The notes under the pieces are model-generated. The model did not search any database. It saw nothing but the letters and a program-made list of their open reading frames with translations, and was not told the origin of the DNA. The position numbers were made by a program, and so were the translations under genes. This document shows positions 7,254-14,286 of a DNA stretch of 25,534 bases, piece after piece. Source of the DNA: JACCTH01 sp035281645 (GTDB lineage Bacteria; Actinomycetota; Acidimicrobiia; Spongiisociales; ZC4RG35). Within the stretch, counting starts at the first letter, position 1; each line of letters begins with the position of its first letter. The stretch is from positions 1 through 25,534 of the forward strand of contig DATEDN010000096.1 in NCBI GenBank assembly GCA_035281645.1. Reading direction: 5' to 3'.

Positions 7254-7997
7254 TCATGAGCGGACGGAGGTCGCAATTGTGCGCCTCGTCAACCCGCGGT
7301 ACGTTTTCGTGCTGGTGGCGATGGTCCAGAGGACGAGCGACAGGATGCCCGGCAGATAGCCGTAACCGAACACGCTGTCTTCACCTGTCCCTTGCAAAAG
7401 GGTTATAAAAACGACGAGGAATGCGACTGCACCAATGAGGGCTACTGCCCCGGTCCAACGCGGGAAGATGCCGGTGCGCATAGTCAGCAGACCCGAAGCG
7501 CCGAGCAACGTGGCAAACCCCATCGTGGCGACCAGGTAGGGCCCAGCCGACGCCGTACCTACGGCCCGGCTAACGACGGGATCGGCTTCGCCGCCGACGG
7601 CTGTAGCTGCGCCAATCATGACGATCGCCATCGCGATACCTACAGCGCCTGTGATCGCTCCGGCGAACGCGGCATTGGTGAGCGGTGCCGAGCCGCGGAT
7701 GGCAATCTCGGCGGTCCCCAACTGCTCTCGTAGGACTCCGGCGTAGTGGAGCAGTGCATAGCCGGCGAGCAGGATCACGAATCCACCGATGCCACTTCTC
7801 GACTGGTTGCTCGCGGCCCAGTCCGTCCATTCGCTGTCTGCCGCGGTGTAGTCGGGAGTGTCGCCGCCGCTCAGAAACCAACCGACAAGCAGCAACGCTC
7901 CGAAGGCGACGCCGGACAGCGCCACCCAACGTCCAACACCTGGCGCGGCGGTGATCCTGGATTCTGGGATTGGCGAAGGTCCAGTTCCCGAAGTCAC
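7254..7997 (-). CDS. Multi-pass membrane protein of unknown function
   Basis: The 247-aa protein begins at a GTG whose bases overlap the stop of the upstream DUF4386-type gene (GTGA), so the pair is translationally coupled. An in-frame extension further upstream would lie inside that gene and looks like noise. About six hydrophobic segments are visible: WVALSGVAFGALLLVGWFL, GGFVILLAGYALLHYAGVL, AAFAGAITGAVGIAMAIVMI, YLVATMGFATLLGASGLLT, WTGAVALIGAVAFLVVFITL and a last one near the C-terminus. Between segments 1 and 2 is an extracytoplasmic-looking stretch rich in Asp/Ser/Trp. No catalytic motif is recognised. Its pairing with another small integral membrane protein suggests a two-component membrane complex or a shared regulatory role, but this is inference. 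Confidence 0.7.
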   Translation of the reverse strand: MTSGTGPSPIPESRITAAPGVGRWVALSGVAFGALLLVGWFLSGGDTPDYTAADSEWTDWAASNQSRSGIGGFVILLAGYALLHYAGVLREQLGTAEIAIRGSAPLTNAAFAGAITGAVGIAMAIVMIGAATAVGGEADPVVSRAVGTASAGPYLVATMGFATLLGASGLLTMRTGIFPRWTGAVALIGAVAFLVVFITLLQGTGEDSVFGYGYLPGILSLVLWTIATSTKTYRGLTRRTIATSVRS

Positions 7998-8674
7998 TGT
8001 GCGTTCGACTGAAGGATTGGGGAGTCGCGGCGGAATCCCCGGAAAGCGCAGTAGATGCCTACGAACGCCTCCCAGATGAACTCTGGGGCCACCGCGAGGC
8101 CCATTAGCGGTGGGCCTTCTCCAAACCAATCGAAGAGATCGGCGAGGTTCGAAATCAGAAGGACTGGACCGCCGATTAGACCAAACCATGTCCAGACCCG
8201 AGGTACCAGGCCGGACTTGTACATGATGTAGCCGAGGATCAGCCCATTCCCAAAGGGAACGGTGAGCCCAGGACCGAACAACATCGACCAGTCCTTGAGG
8301 GCCGCAAGCGAGACGGCGAGGTCAGTTGCCCCCGGCGAGTCCTGGCGCAGGCTCACGATCCCGAGCACAAACATGATGCCAGCGGCGATGAAGACACTCT
8401 CGATGATTCGAGCGCCCACATAACTCATGGCGAGGGCCTTGTTCTGTCGTCGGGCGATCGGGTAAAGGACGACGGCCGTTCCCACATTGGCGAGGATGAG
8501 CAAGAACTCGATAACGACCGCCCACTTGATCAGGGTGTCGGAGCCGCTGCCAGCGATGAAACCGGCCGGATCGTCAAGCATCGTCCGAAACATGAGGGCG
8601 GCCGGGATCGATGTGAGGAAGGTAAGGATGAACAGCCACCCGAAGATCCGGGCATCTCGCTGATCAGTTTCCAT
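7994..8674 (-). CDS. DUF4386-like integral membrane protein
   Basis: The 226-aa protein has about six membrane segments. The N-terminal ARIFGWLFILTFLTSIPAAL and the following LLILANVGTAVVLYPIARRQ and AMSYVGARIIESVFIAAGI resemble the DUF4386 family, whose function is unknown. Central VPFGNGLILGYIMYKSGLVP and LIGGPVLLISNLADLFDWFG are also family-like. The ATG at 8674 is taken as start because AAGAAG lies about six nt upstream; a GTG two codons earlier (8680) is equally in frame. The 3' end overlaps the next membrane gene by 4 nt. The upstream side is a gene-poor stretch that carries the tRNA remnant. Confidence 0.75.
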   Translation of the reverse strand: METDQRDARIFGWLFILTFLTSIPAALMFRTMLDDPAGFIAGSGSDTLIKWAVVIEFLLILANVGTAVVLYPIARRQNKALAMSYVGARIIESVFIAAGIMFVLGIVSLRQDSPGATDLAVSLAALKDWSMLFGPGLTVPFGNGLILGYIMYKSGLVPRVWTWFGLIGGPVLLISNLADLFDWFGEGPPLMGLAVAPEFIWEAFVGIYCAFRGFRRDSPILQSNAQ

Positions 8675-8680
8675 CGACAC

Positions 8681-8965
8681 TTCTTGTCGGATGACTGCCC
8701 CCTAGAGCGATCCTTCGACCTTACAACCCATGGTCCCGGAGTGCGACTGCGGAGGGGCCGGCCCCTTAGAACGTAGTTGGGTACCGGATAGGAGGAGGGA
8801 CATCGCAATGTTCAGCAACGCGCCGGACAACTGCCGCCTAGCGGAGCGGAACCAATCGAACAGAGCCACCACTCCAGCGCACCACAAGCCACGAATGCTC
8901 AATAGGCATCGGACTTCTCGTGACTCTGCAGTCAACAGCGGGATTGAGCAACACCGCTCTGAACC
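8681..8965. other. Gene-poor stretch upstream of the membrane-protein pair
   Basis: About 285 nt hold no convincing gene. A perfect 12-bp palindrome (GGGGCCGGCCCC) lies near 8754-8765, and a good SD-like AGGAGGG precedes an ATG at 8808. The frame from that ATG reads through the tRNA remnant and then antisense to the secreted-protein gene, with no protein-like pattern. The stretch probably carries the leftward promoter of the DUF4386-like gene plus debris from the junction at 8966-9011. Confidence 0.4.
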
Positions 8966-9011
8966 GACTACGGATCAGGGGGTTTGGGGTTCGAGTCCCT
9001 TCCGGACGTGC
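8966..9011 (+). repeat. Diverged direct repeat of tRNA-Arg 3' half (pseudo-tRNA / att-like remnant)
   Basis: This 46-nt stretch aligns to 6610-6654, the anticodon loop through 3' end of tRNA-Arg, with three substitutions and one inserted T. The anticodon loop CTACGGA and the T-loop TTCGAGT are intact. The inserted T and a T-T mismatch break the T-stem, and no matching 5' acceptor or D-arm lies upstream, so it is not a functional tRNA. Its orientation is the same as the intact gene. This is the pattern left when an integrative element recombines into a tRNA 3' end. A decayed tandem tRNA duplicate is the alternative. Confidence 0.75.
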
Positions 9012-9025
9012 TCTACAAACCGGCG

Positions 9026-9055
9026 AGGGAGCCCCGCAAGTGGCCGGGGCCCCCT
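9026..9055 (-). terminator. Hairpin downstream of the secreted-protein gene
   Basis: AGGGAGCCCCG (9026-9036) and CGGGGCCCCCT (9045-9055) pair over 11 positions with one mismatch around an 8-nt loop, 11 nt past the stop of the leftward gene ending at 9067. Only a weak T-rich run (GGTTTG) follows on that strand. On the plus strand it could equally be the ancestral terminator of the tRNA copy. Confidence 0.5.
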
Positions 9056-9066
9056 GGTCCTCTTGC

Positions 9067-9393
9067 TTAGCCGATTACTGGGTTGGCGACATCCTGAGTG
9101 GGCGGCACTCCACCGGTGGTTCGATAACAGCCGTCAGCCTTGCCCGCGATGCCGGCATCCGGCCCGTGGTGAGCAGTCTCCAGCCCGTAGGCTGCGGGAT
9201 CTCCGCCGCACGACACGCCGCTCACGAATGGCCCGTGGTTTTGGCCGTTCGCTAGCTGCACGTCTCCCGTGTCAATCACCCCGTTCTGGTTGGTGTCGAT
9301 CTGATGGGGATGCGCCCATGCCGGCGCCGCCATCAGGCTCATTAGGGCCATCGCCAAAAGCAACACGGCGCTTAACCTGAGCCTTCTCCTCAT
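9067..9393 (-). CDS. Small secreted protein with a single EF-hand-type loop
   Basis: The 108-aa protein starts at an ATG with GGAGG six nt upstream. Residues 1-27 are a clear Sec signal: MRRRLRLS, hydrophobic LLLAMALMSLMAAPA, and cleavage near AWA-HP. The mature part opens with DTNQNGVIDTGD, which fills positions 1, 3, 5, 9 and 12 of a canonical EF-hand/dockerin calcium loop. The remainder contains two Cys (GVSCGGD and DGCYRT), a possible disulfide, and many His/Gly/Asp. No second EF-hand is seen. It is probably an exported, calcium-binding protein; no family is recognised. It is the last leftward gene after the LuxR-type regulator. Confidence 0.68.
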   Translation of the reverse strand: MRRRLRLSAVLLLAMALMSLMAAPAWAHPHQIDTNQNGVIDTGDVQLANGQNHGPFVSGVSCGGDPAAYGLETAHHGPDAGIAGKADGCYRTTGGVPPTQDVANPVIG

Positions 9394-9724
9394 CCCTGCC
9401 TCCTTCTCCTCGAGCGGTGACCCCCATCTGGACGACTGGGTGGAACACAGTGACATCGGATGCTCCGGAGGCGAGGATCTCAACTGCCCTTTCGCCGGAA
9501 GCGTCCACGTCAAATGCCCAACCCTCCGCCAACAGCGCCACGCGGTCAGAAGCCTCAAGGACGGAGAGGCTGGTGATACCGAGGAAGCTGAGCCGGCGAA
9601 TCGAATCCGCTTCTGACCAGCGTCCACCGTCGTTCGTTACCACCAAAAGCATTGCCATCCCTGGGTCCTCGGTCGCGTGGGGGGTTTGGGAGTGATTGAT
9701 GCCACGCCTTGGCCGATCCGTCAT
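9272..9724 (-). CDS. Hypothetical protein, doubtful, overlapping the secreted-protein gene
   Basis: A 150-codon frame opens 12 nt after the LuxR-type stop. The middle part looks protein-like: MLLVVTNDGGRW, RRLSFLGITSLSVLEASDRV, LLAEGWAFDVDASGERAVEI and ASDVTVFHPVVQMG. It suggests an alternating beta/alpha domain of about 85 residues. The last 40 codons lie out of frame over the signal peptide of the next gene and read as low-complexity charged sequence. The true start may be the ATG at 9652, which has AGGG shortly before it, rather than 9724. No family is recognised. It may be real with a 3' overlap, a frameshifted relic, or noise. Confidence 0.4.
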   Translation of the reverse strand: MTDRPRRGINHSQTPHATEDPGMAMLLVVTNDGGRWSEADSIRRLSFLGITSLSVLEASDRVALLAEGWAFDVDASGERAVEILASGASDVTVFHPVVQMGVTARGEGGRDEEKAQVKRRVAFGDGPNEPDGGAGMGASPSDRHQPERGD

Positions 9725-9736
9725 CGGGGTACACCC

Positions 9737-12475
9737 TCATTGATCGGCTGCCTTTTTCGCCAGTCGTCCAACCAGCTCGACCCGATTCCTTACTCCCAGC
9801 TTGGCCAGGATGTTCGATAGATGACGTTCCACTGTTTTCTTGGAGAGAAAGAGCGATTCGGCGATTTCGCGGTTCGACAAACCGGTTGCGACCAATGAAG
9901 CGACCTCGGACTCTCTGCCAGTGAGTCCAAACGCGTCCCCGGAACTGGAACGGCGCCAGGTTCGTGCCCCCAGGTCGCGCAGGGCCTTTTCGGCAAGCAG
10001 CTGAATCGTTACTGCCCCCAACTTCTCAGCCGCCTTGGCCACCTCGCGATATGTCTCGGCAGCCCCCGGGCGCCCTGGCTGGGCCGCCCGCGCGGCACCG
10101 ACGTCCAGGGCGATCCAAAGCCCTTCCACCGCGTAACCCATGTCCGAGAAGCGCTTCCTAGACGTTTCGAGCGACTGAGGGTCCCCGACGATGAGCGCCT
10201 CGGCCAAGTGCCGGTAGGCATCGACTATGGGATTGGAGGGAATCCGGGACTCGGAAAATCTCTCGAGCCACCGCCGCGCCGCCTCAGGCATACCGACCCG
10301 AGCCGATGCCTCAGCTGCAGCCAAGGCGAATTCGGAGCCGCAGCGGACACAGGCGGCAAGCCTGGCGTCTTGCCAGCCCGAGTCAAGGATCGTTCCGACC
10401 TCGGTAGACGATCGGGCGCGCAGTGTCCGGCTGAGTGATGTCGCCGTCCTCTGAGCCAGGGTCAGCCGGTAGTGCGGGTCCAACTCTCCCTGCAACTCCG
10501 CCCGCATTGCGTCGAGGGCGTTCTGCCGAGCCCCAGCCGCCAACATCGATAACGCCCTCGTGGCCCGGGCGTAGTAGGCGCTCCGTGGGAATCCGGTCCG
10601 TTCGGCGATGGGTATGACCGTGTCAACGACGTCTAACGCTTCGGCGATACGCCCCGTCTCGTAAAGGCTCTGGGCATAGTGGGGACCGAATCGCGCCATC
10701 ATCGTGACCATTCCCGCCTCATGCGCCTGATCCCAAACCGACTGGAGCACGGAACGTGCCTGGGTCGGACTTCCCACCCTCCCCAAGGCTCGACCGTGAT
10801 GCCCGACCGCTACCAACCGCTCCAGGTCGGTGCGGGCCGCCCGAATCATCATGCTGGCGATGTCGAGGGACCTGAGCTGATCGGCCGAGACCATGGCCGC
10901 GTCGTACGCCGCCTGAAGCACGTCAACCCTTACCGATGGTGCTCGTCCCAGCAGATCGCTTCCATTGACCTCACCGACCATGAGCCCCAAGTCCCGAGCC
11001 CACGTCATCGCTCGCTCGGCGATGGCCTGGCCCTCCGCCTGGCGCCGCTCGCCCATCATGAGGAGCTCGGCCTCGAGCGTCGCCATCTCGAGGCGGTTCA
11101 GATCGTCTGGGTTGGCGATCATGCCAGCGGCGTCGAGCCACCTCCGAGCCTCGATGTTGTCATCCGATCGGAAGGCGATGCGTGACATCTGACATGCCGC
11201 CCAAATCCGCTCGACCGGATCCCTTGATCGCTCGAACACGAGAAGCCAGCGACGGGAGGCAGTGGCGGCGGCTCCTATGTCAGTGGCAAGCTGTGCCACT
11301 TCTCTCCTCAAGAGCAACGCATCCTCATCTTTGTTTCCGAATTGATCAGCAGCTCGAGCGAGAGTTTCCAGACCACCTTGACCCAGTAACAGTCGGCGAG
11401 GGGATCTCAAGAGGTTGAGCGCTTGCGTGCCAGCCGGGGTACCGGCCTCTAGCCGATGGTGCAAGGCCTCGAGTCGTAACTCGGTGCTCGTGTCCGCCAT
11501 GTATTCCAGATAGCGGCTAATACGAATATGGGCATTGCGGCGGGACTCATCGCTCGCCTGTGCTATCGCCTGCTCTCTGATCAGGTCGTGGATAAGCGAG
11601 ATTTGGTCGAAATGACGACTGAGCAGTGCCCGAGACTCGAGGTCAAGCGCAGCTTTCTCCACGCGCTCCAGATCCCAATCGAGCATGACCCCACACGCCT
11701 CGACGGGGACAGATCGTCCCCAGACCGCGAGGTGCACTAGCAAAGAGATGGCGTCTGAGTCGGCTCGGCGCAGACGGGAGGTGAGGAGCTCATCGGATGT
11801 CGCTCCCTCTTGGGTCCCGGCGAGAGCAATAAGCCAATAGGGAAGACCTCCTGAGCGCTGCCAGATGGTGCGAGCCGCGTCTCGAGAAAGTGTCGGGCGG
11901 TGAGCGAGCGCCAGCGCCGTCCCATCGATTTCGTCGAGCGGGCCGATCTCGAGGACCAATGGCTCGATACCGGCCTTCCTGGCCGCCTCGACAAAGGAGC
12001 TTGCGACACCTCCTGGACGAGAGGCGGCAATCACGCGGACCGGCTCACCCGAGTTGTTCAGCAGATAGAGGATCAAGCCCAGGCTGAGGTCGTCCAGCCA
12101 CTGCAGATCATCGATCAAAAGGGATGCTCGCCGGCCTTCGAGAAGGCGCCGAGTGGCTTCGAACAGCTGCACCGGTGCTACTCGGGTTTCGGAGTCGTCG
12201 TCGAGTATGCGGGTCAATAGGCTTTCGTCCCCAGCCCGCGCCGCTAGATGATTGAGCATGCTCATCGAAGCGGCCAGGTCGACGTTCCGCAGCGCCTCCA
12301 ATCCGCCCATCCTCAGGACCAGGCCGGCTGGGTTCATAAGAAACGCCGACTCGAGCAGGGCGGTCTTTCCACTACCCGGGTCGCCGCGAAGGAGCATGAG
12401 CCGATGCGGCGCCGGGCTATCTGCGAAGAATGTCTCGATCGAGGCTGTCTCCAGCTCGCGGCCGAAGAGCTTCAT
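9737..12475 (-). CDS. LuxR-family transcriptional regulator with N-terminal AAA/STAND ATPase (LAL/MalT-like)
   Basis: The 912-aa protein has a P-loop ATPase at the N-terminus: Walker A GDPGSGKT (residues 31-38) and Walker B SLLIDDLQWLDD (about 118-129), with downstream YWLIALAGTQEG-type sensor sequence. A long helical, TPR-like middle region (about 300-830) follows. The C-terminal LuxR-type HTH contains LTGRESEVASLVATGLSNRE and LFLSKKTVERHLSNILAKLG. This is the layout of large ATP-binding LuxR regulators, where ligand and ATP drive oligomerisation and activation. The ligand cannot be read from sequence. It is divergent from the adenylate cyclase gene across 93 nt, so the cyclase is a plausible target along with the downstream leftward small genes. 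The start MKLFGREL fits the family. Confidence 0.9.
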   Translation of the reverse strand: MKLFGRELETASIETFFADSPAPHRLMLLRGDPGSGKTALLESAFLMNPAGLVLRMGGLEALRNVDLAASMSMLNHLAARAGDESLLTRILDDDSETRVAPVQLFEATRRLLEGRRASLLIDDLQWLDDLSLGLILYLLNNSGEPVRVIAASRPGGVASSFVEAARKAGIEPLVLEIGPLDEIDGTALALAHRPTLSRDAARTIWQRSGGLPYWLIALAGTQEGATSDELLTSRLRRADSDAISLLVHLAVWGRSVPVEACGVMLDWDLERVEKAALDLESRALLSRHFDQISLIHDLIREQAIAQASDESRRNAHIRISRYLEYMADTSTELRLEALHHRLEAGTPAGTQALNLLRSPRRLLLGQGGLETLARAADQFGNKDEDALLLRREVAQLATDIGAAATASRRWLLVFERSRDPVERIWAACQMSRIAFRSDDNIEARRWLDAAGMIANPDDLNRLEMATLEAELLMMGERRQAEGQAIAERAMTWARDLGLMVGEVNGSDLLGRAPSVRVDVLQAAYDAAMVSADQLRSLDIASMMIRAARTDLERLVAVGHHGRALGRVGSPTQARSVLQSVWDQAHEAGMVTMMARFGPHYAQSLYETGRIAEALDVVDTVIPIAERTGFPRSAYYARATRALSMLAAGARQNALDAMRAELQGELDPHYRLTLAQRTATSLSRTLRARSSTEVGTILDSGWQDARLAACVRCGSEFALAAAEASARVGMPEAARRWLERFSESRIPSNPIVDAYRHLAEALIVGDPQSLETSRKRFSDMGYAVEGLWIALDVGAARAAQPGRPGAAETYREVAKAAEKLGAVTIQLLAEKALRDLGARTWRRSSSGDAFGLTGRESEVASLVATGLSNREIAESLFLSKKTVERHLSNILAKLGVRNRVELVGRLAKKAADQ

Positions 12476-12568
12476 GACGGCAGGCTATCGGGGGGGAACT
12501 TGTCCTTGAATGCGGAGTTTCCGTTTCTCGTCAGGCGAGGGGAGGCGAACTCTTAGGCTGCAGCCTCG

Positions 12569-13885
12569 ATGACTCGGCTAATCGATCGGGGAGGGCTCGA
12601 TCCCCTCAGTCTCTCTTTTCTCGATGCTGAACTCGAGCGCGCCTACCAGCGGGAAGAAGGAAGCGCCGGCCTCGCCGGCTACCGGATCATTACGGGCGCC
12701 ACTCTGGTCCTGTGGGCGATCGCAGCGGTGCTCTTGCCGCTGGGCACCGGCATACGCCCGGCTCTGAGCTACACGGTCGGAGGCCTGATGGCCGTGCTGG
12801 GTGGCATCTGTCTCGCCGCCTCCCGATGGGCGACAACTATGAATCGCCAGCATCTGCTGGCCTCGCTGTTGACGACCGCCAACGGCTTCTTGATCCTTCT
12901 TCTCTCCGAGGCCGGAAACGTCCTCGAAGGCTATGCGGTGGGAGCGATCATGCTCCTGTTCCTCTTCGGCTTCGTCTCTCGCACGAGGTTCATCTACGCC
13001 GCGATCCGCACCTTTGTCATCGCCATCGGCCTTGCCGTCGCCGTGGTCCTGTACGACGGCCCCGGCAGCCTCCTGATCGACGCATTCATCTTCCTGGCCG
13101 CAGCTGCCGGCAGTCTTCTCGGCCTCCGGGTTCTGGAACGCAACCGTCGCCAGGTCTGGCTTCAGCACCTGATCATCGCCGAGCAGATGGTGGCCTTGGG
13201 GTCGGAGCAAGCACAATCGGAGCGACTCCTACTCAATGTCTTGCCAGCCTCGGTTTCGGCCCGCCTCAGGCACGGCGAGAATCCGATCGCCGACACCTTT
13301 CCTTCGGTCACGATTCTCTTCGCCGACCTAGTGGGGTTTACTCCCATGGCCTCGGCCATGGACGCCACAGAGGTGATCTCCATGCTGAGCGCGGTATTCA
13401 CGCATTTCGACGACCTGGTCAGCGAGCGTCAGCTGGAGAAAATCAAAACCATCGGCGACGCCTACATGGCGGTGGGCGGTCTCCCCGAACCGCTGGCCCA
13501 ACACGCGGAGCGGATGATCGACTTGGGTTTTGCAATGCTTGATTGCACCAAGCCCGGTGGTCGCTTCTCCCACCTGCAGTTGCGGATTGGAATTCATTCT
13601 GGCCCGGTGGCTGGGGGAGTCATCGGTACCCGCAGATTCGCATACGACGTTTGGGGCGACACGGTCAACCTAGCCTCTCGCCTGCAAGAGACCGGGGTGA
13701 CGGGGCGCATCCATGTCAGCGGCGAGACGATGTCCCTGGCAGGTGACGGGTATAGCTTCGAGCCGAGGGGATTGATCGAACTGCGAGGCCATGGGACGAT
13801 GGAGACCTATCTCGTGATCGATTCCGTCCCCGACGCCTCACAGGCGCCGCCGGTAGCCTCCAGCGCATGGACGCCTCCCGGCTAG
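12569..13885 (+). CDS. Membrane-bound class III adenylate cyclase
   Basis: The 438-aa protein has a membrane domain of about six helices (residues 38-185; for example IITGATLVLWAIAAVLLPLG and FIYAAIRTFVIAIGLAVAVV). A short linker helix (about 186-240) follows, then a class III catalytic domain (244-418). Metal-binding Asp253 is in FADLVGF and Asp297 is in TIGDAYM. The adenine-selecting pair is Lys293 (EKIKTIGD) and Asp360 (YDVWGD). The transition-state Asn367 and Arg371 are in NLASR. All key residues are present, so an active ATP cyclase working as a homodimer is expected. It has no HAMP domain, as the membrane part joins the catalytic domain by a helix. The 3' end overlaps the cyclic-nucleotide-binding gene by 19 nt. 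ATG 12569 has no strong SD. Confidence 0.92.
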   Translation: MTRLIDRGGLDPLSLSFLDAELERAYQREEGSAGLAGYRIITGATLVLWAIAAVLLPLGTGIRPALSYTVGGLMAVLGGICLAASRWATTMNRQHLLASLLTTANGFLILLLSEAGNVLEGYAVGAIMLLFLFGFVSRTRFIYAAIRTFVIAIGLAVAVVLYDGPGSLLIDAFIFLAAAAGSLLGLRVLERNRRQVWLQHLIIAEQMVALGSEQAQSERLLLNVLPASVSARLRHGENPIADTFPSVTILFADLVGFTPMASAMDATEVISMLSAVFTHFDDLVSERQLEKIKTIGDAYMAVGGLPEPLAQHAERMIDLGFAMLDCTKPGGRFSHLQLRIGIHSGPVAGGVIGTRRFAYDVWGDTVNLASRLQETGVTGRIHVSGETMSLAGDGYSFEPRGLIELRGHGTMETYLVIDSVPDASQAPPVASSAWTPPG

Positions 13886-14259
13886 CCCCCACCGGCGTGC
13901 TGTCGGATGTTCCCGACGAAGATCGGGGTGCTCTTGCCGCAATCATGCGAGTCGAGGAGCGACCTCAAGGACACGTTCTGGTCGCGGAAGGGGACATTCC
14001 CGACAAGCTTTTCGTTTTGGTAGACGGACATGCCACCGTCCATCGCTCAGGCCGCCACGTAGCCGACCTCGGCCCAGGGGATGTCTTCGGTGAACGTGGG
14101 GTCCTCGCTCTCAAGCCTCGCAATGCGTCGGTCATCGCCACCACTCCGGTGCGAGTGGCAGTCGCCATGGGCTGGGATGTTCGTGACATGCTCGGCGACC
14201 GACCGCGACTACGGGCAGCCCTCGAGGCCGAAGCCGGCAAACACGAAGCCCTCGATTGA
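13867..14259 (+). CDS. Stand-alone cyclic nucleotide-binding domain protein
   Basis: The 130-aa protein is a single CAP-type CNB domain. GHVLVAEGDIPDKLFVLVDG forms the beta roll, and the phosphate-binding cassette reads FGERGVLALKPRNASV, with Glu, Arg and Ser in the positions that hold the cyclic phosphate and ribose. There is no HTH, kinase or channel domain, and the protein ends shortly after the C-helix. The gene starts inside the cyclase gene (19-nt overlap in another frame), so synthesis of the cAMP producer and this sensor is linked. It may act as a feedback partner of the cyclase, a cAMP buffer, or an adaptor for another protein. Those roles are inference; the domain call is firm. Confidence 0.85.
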   Translation: MDASRLAPTGVLSDVPDEDRGALAAIMRVEERPQGHVLVAEGDIPDKLFVLVDGHATVHRSGRHVADLGPGDVFGERGVLALKPRNASVIATTPVRVAVAMGWDVRDMLGDRPRLRAALEAEAGKHEALD

Positions 14260-14286
14260 CGTGGATGGGCCGATCAGCCAACGGGG

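Noticed and set aside
7998..8189. 64-codon N-terminal extension of the membrane protein ending at 7254
   Set aside because: It would lie wholly within the DUF4386-like gene in another frame and is Arg/Pro-rich; the GTGA overlap start at 7997 is better.
8966..9010. Second functional tRNA-Arg
   Set aside because: No 5' acceptor or D-arm can be found upstream and the T-stem is broken by an inserted T, so it cannot fold as a tRNA.
8808..9380. Plus-strand frame starting at an ATG with a good AGGAGGG upstream
   Set aside because: It runs through the tRNA remnant and hairpin and then antisense to the secreted-protein gene; the translation is Arg/Ser/Pro-rich with no domain-like pattern.
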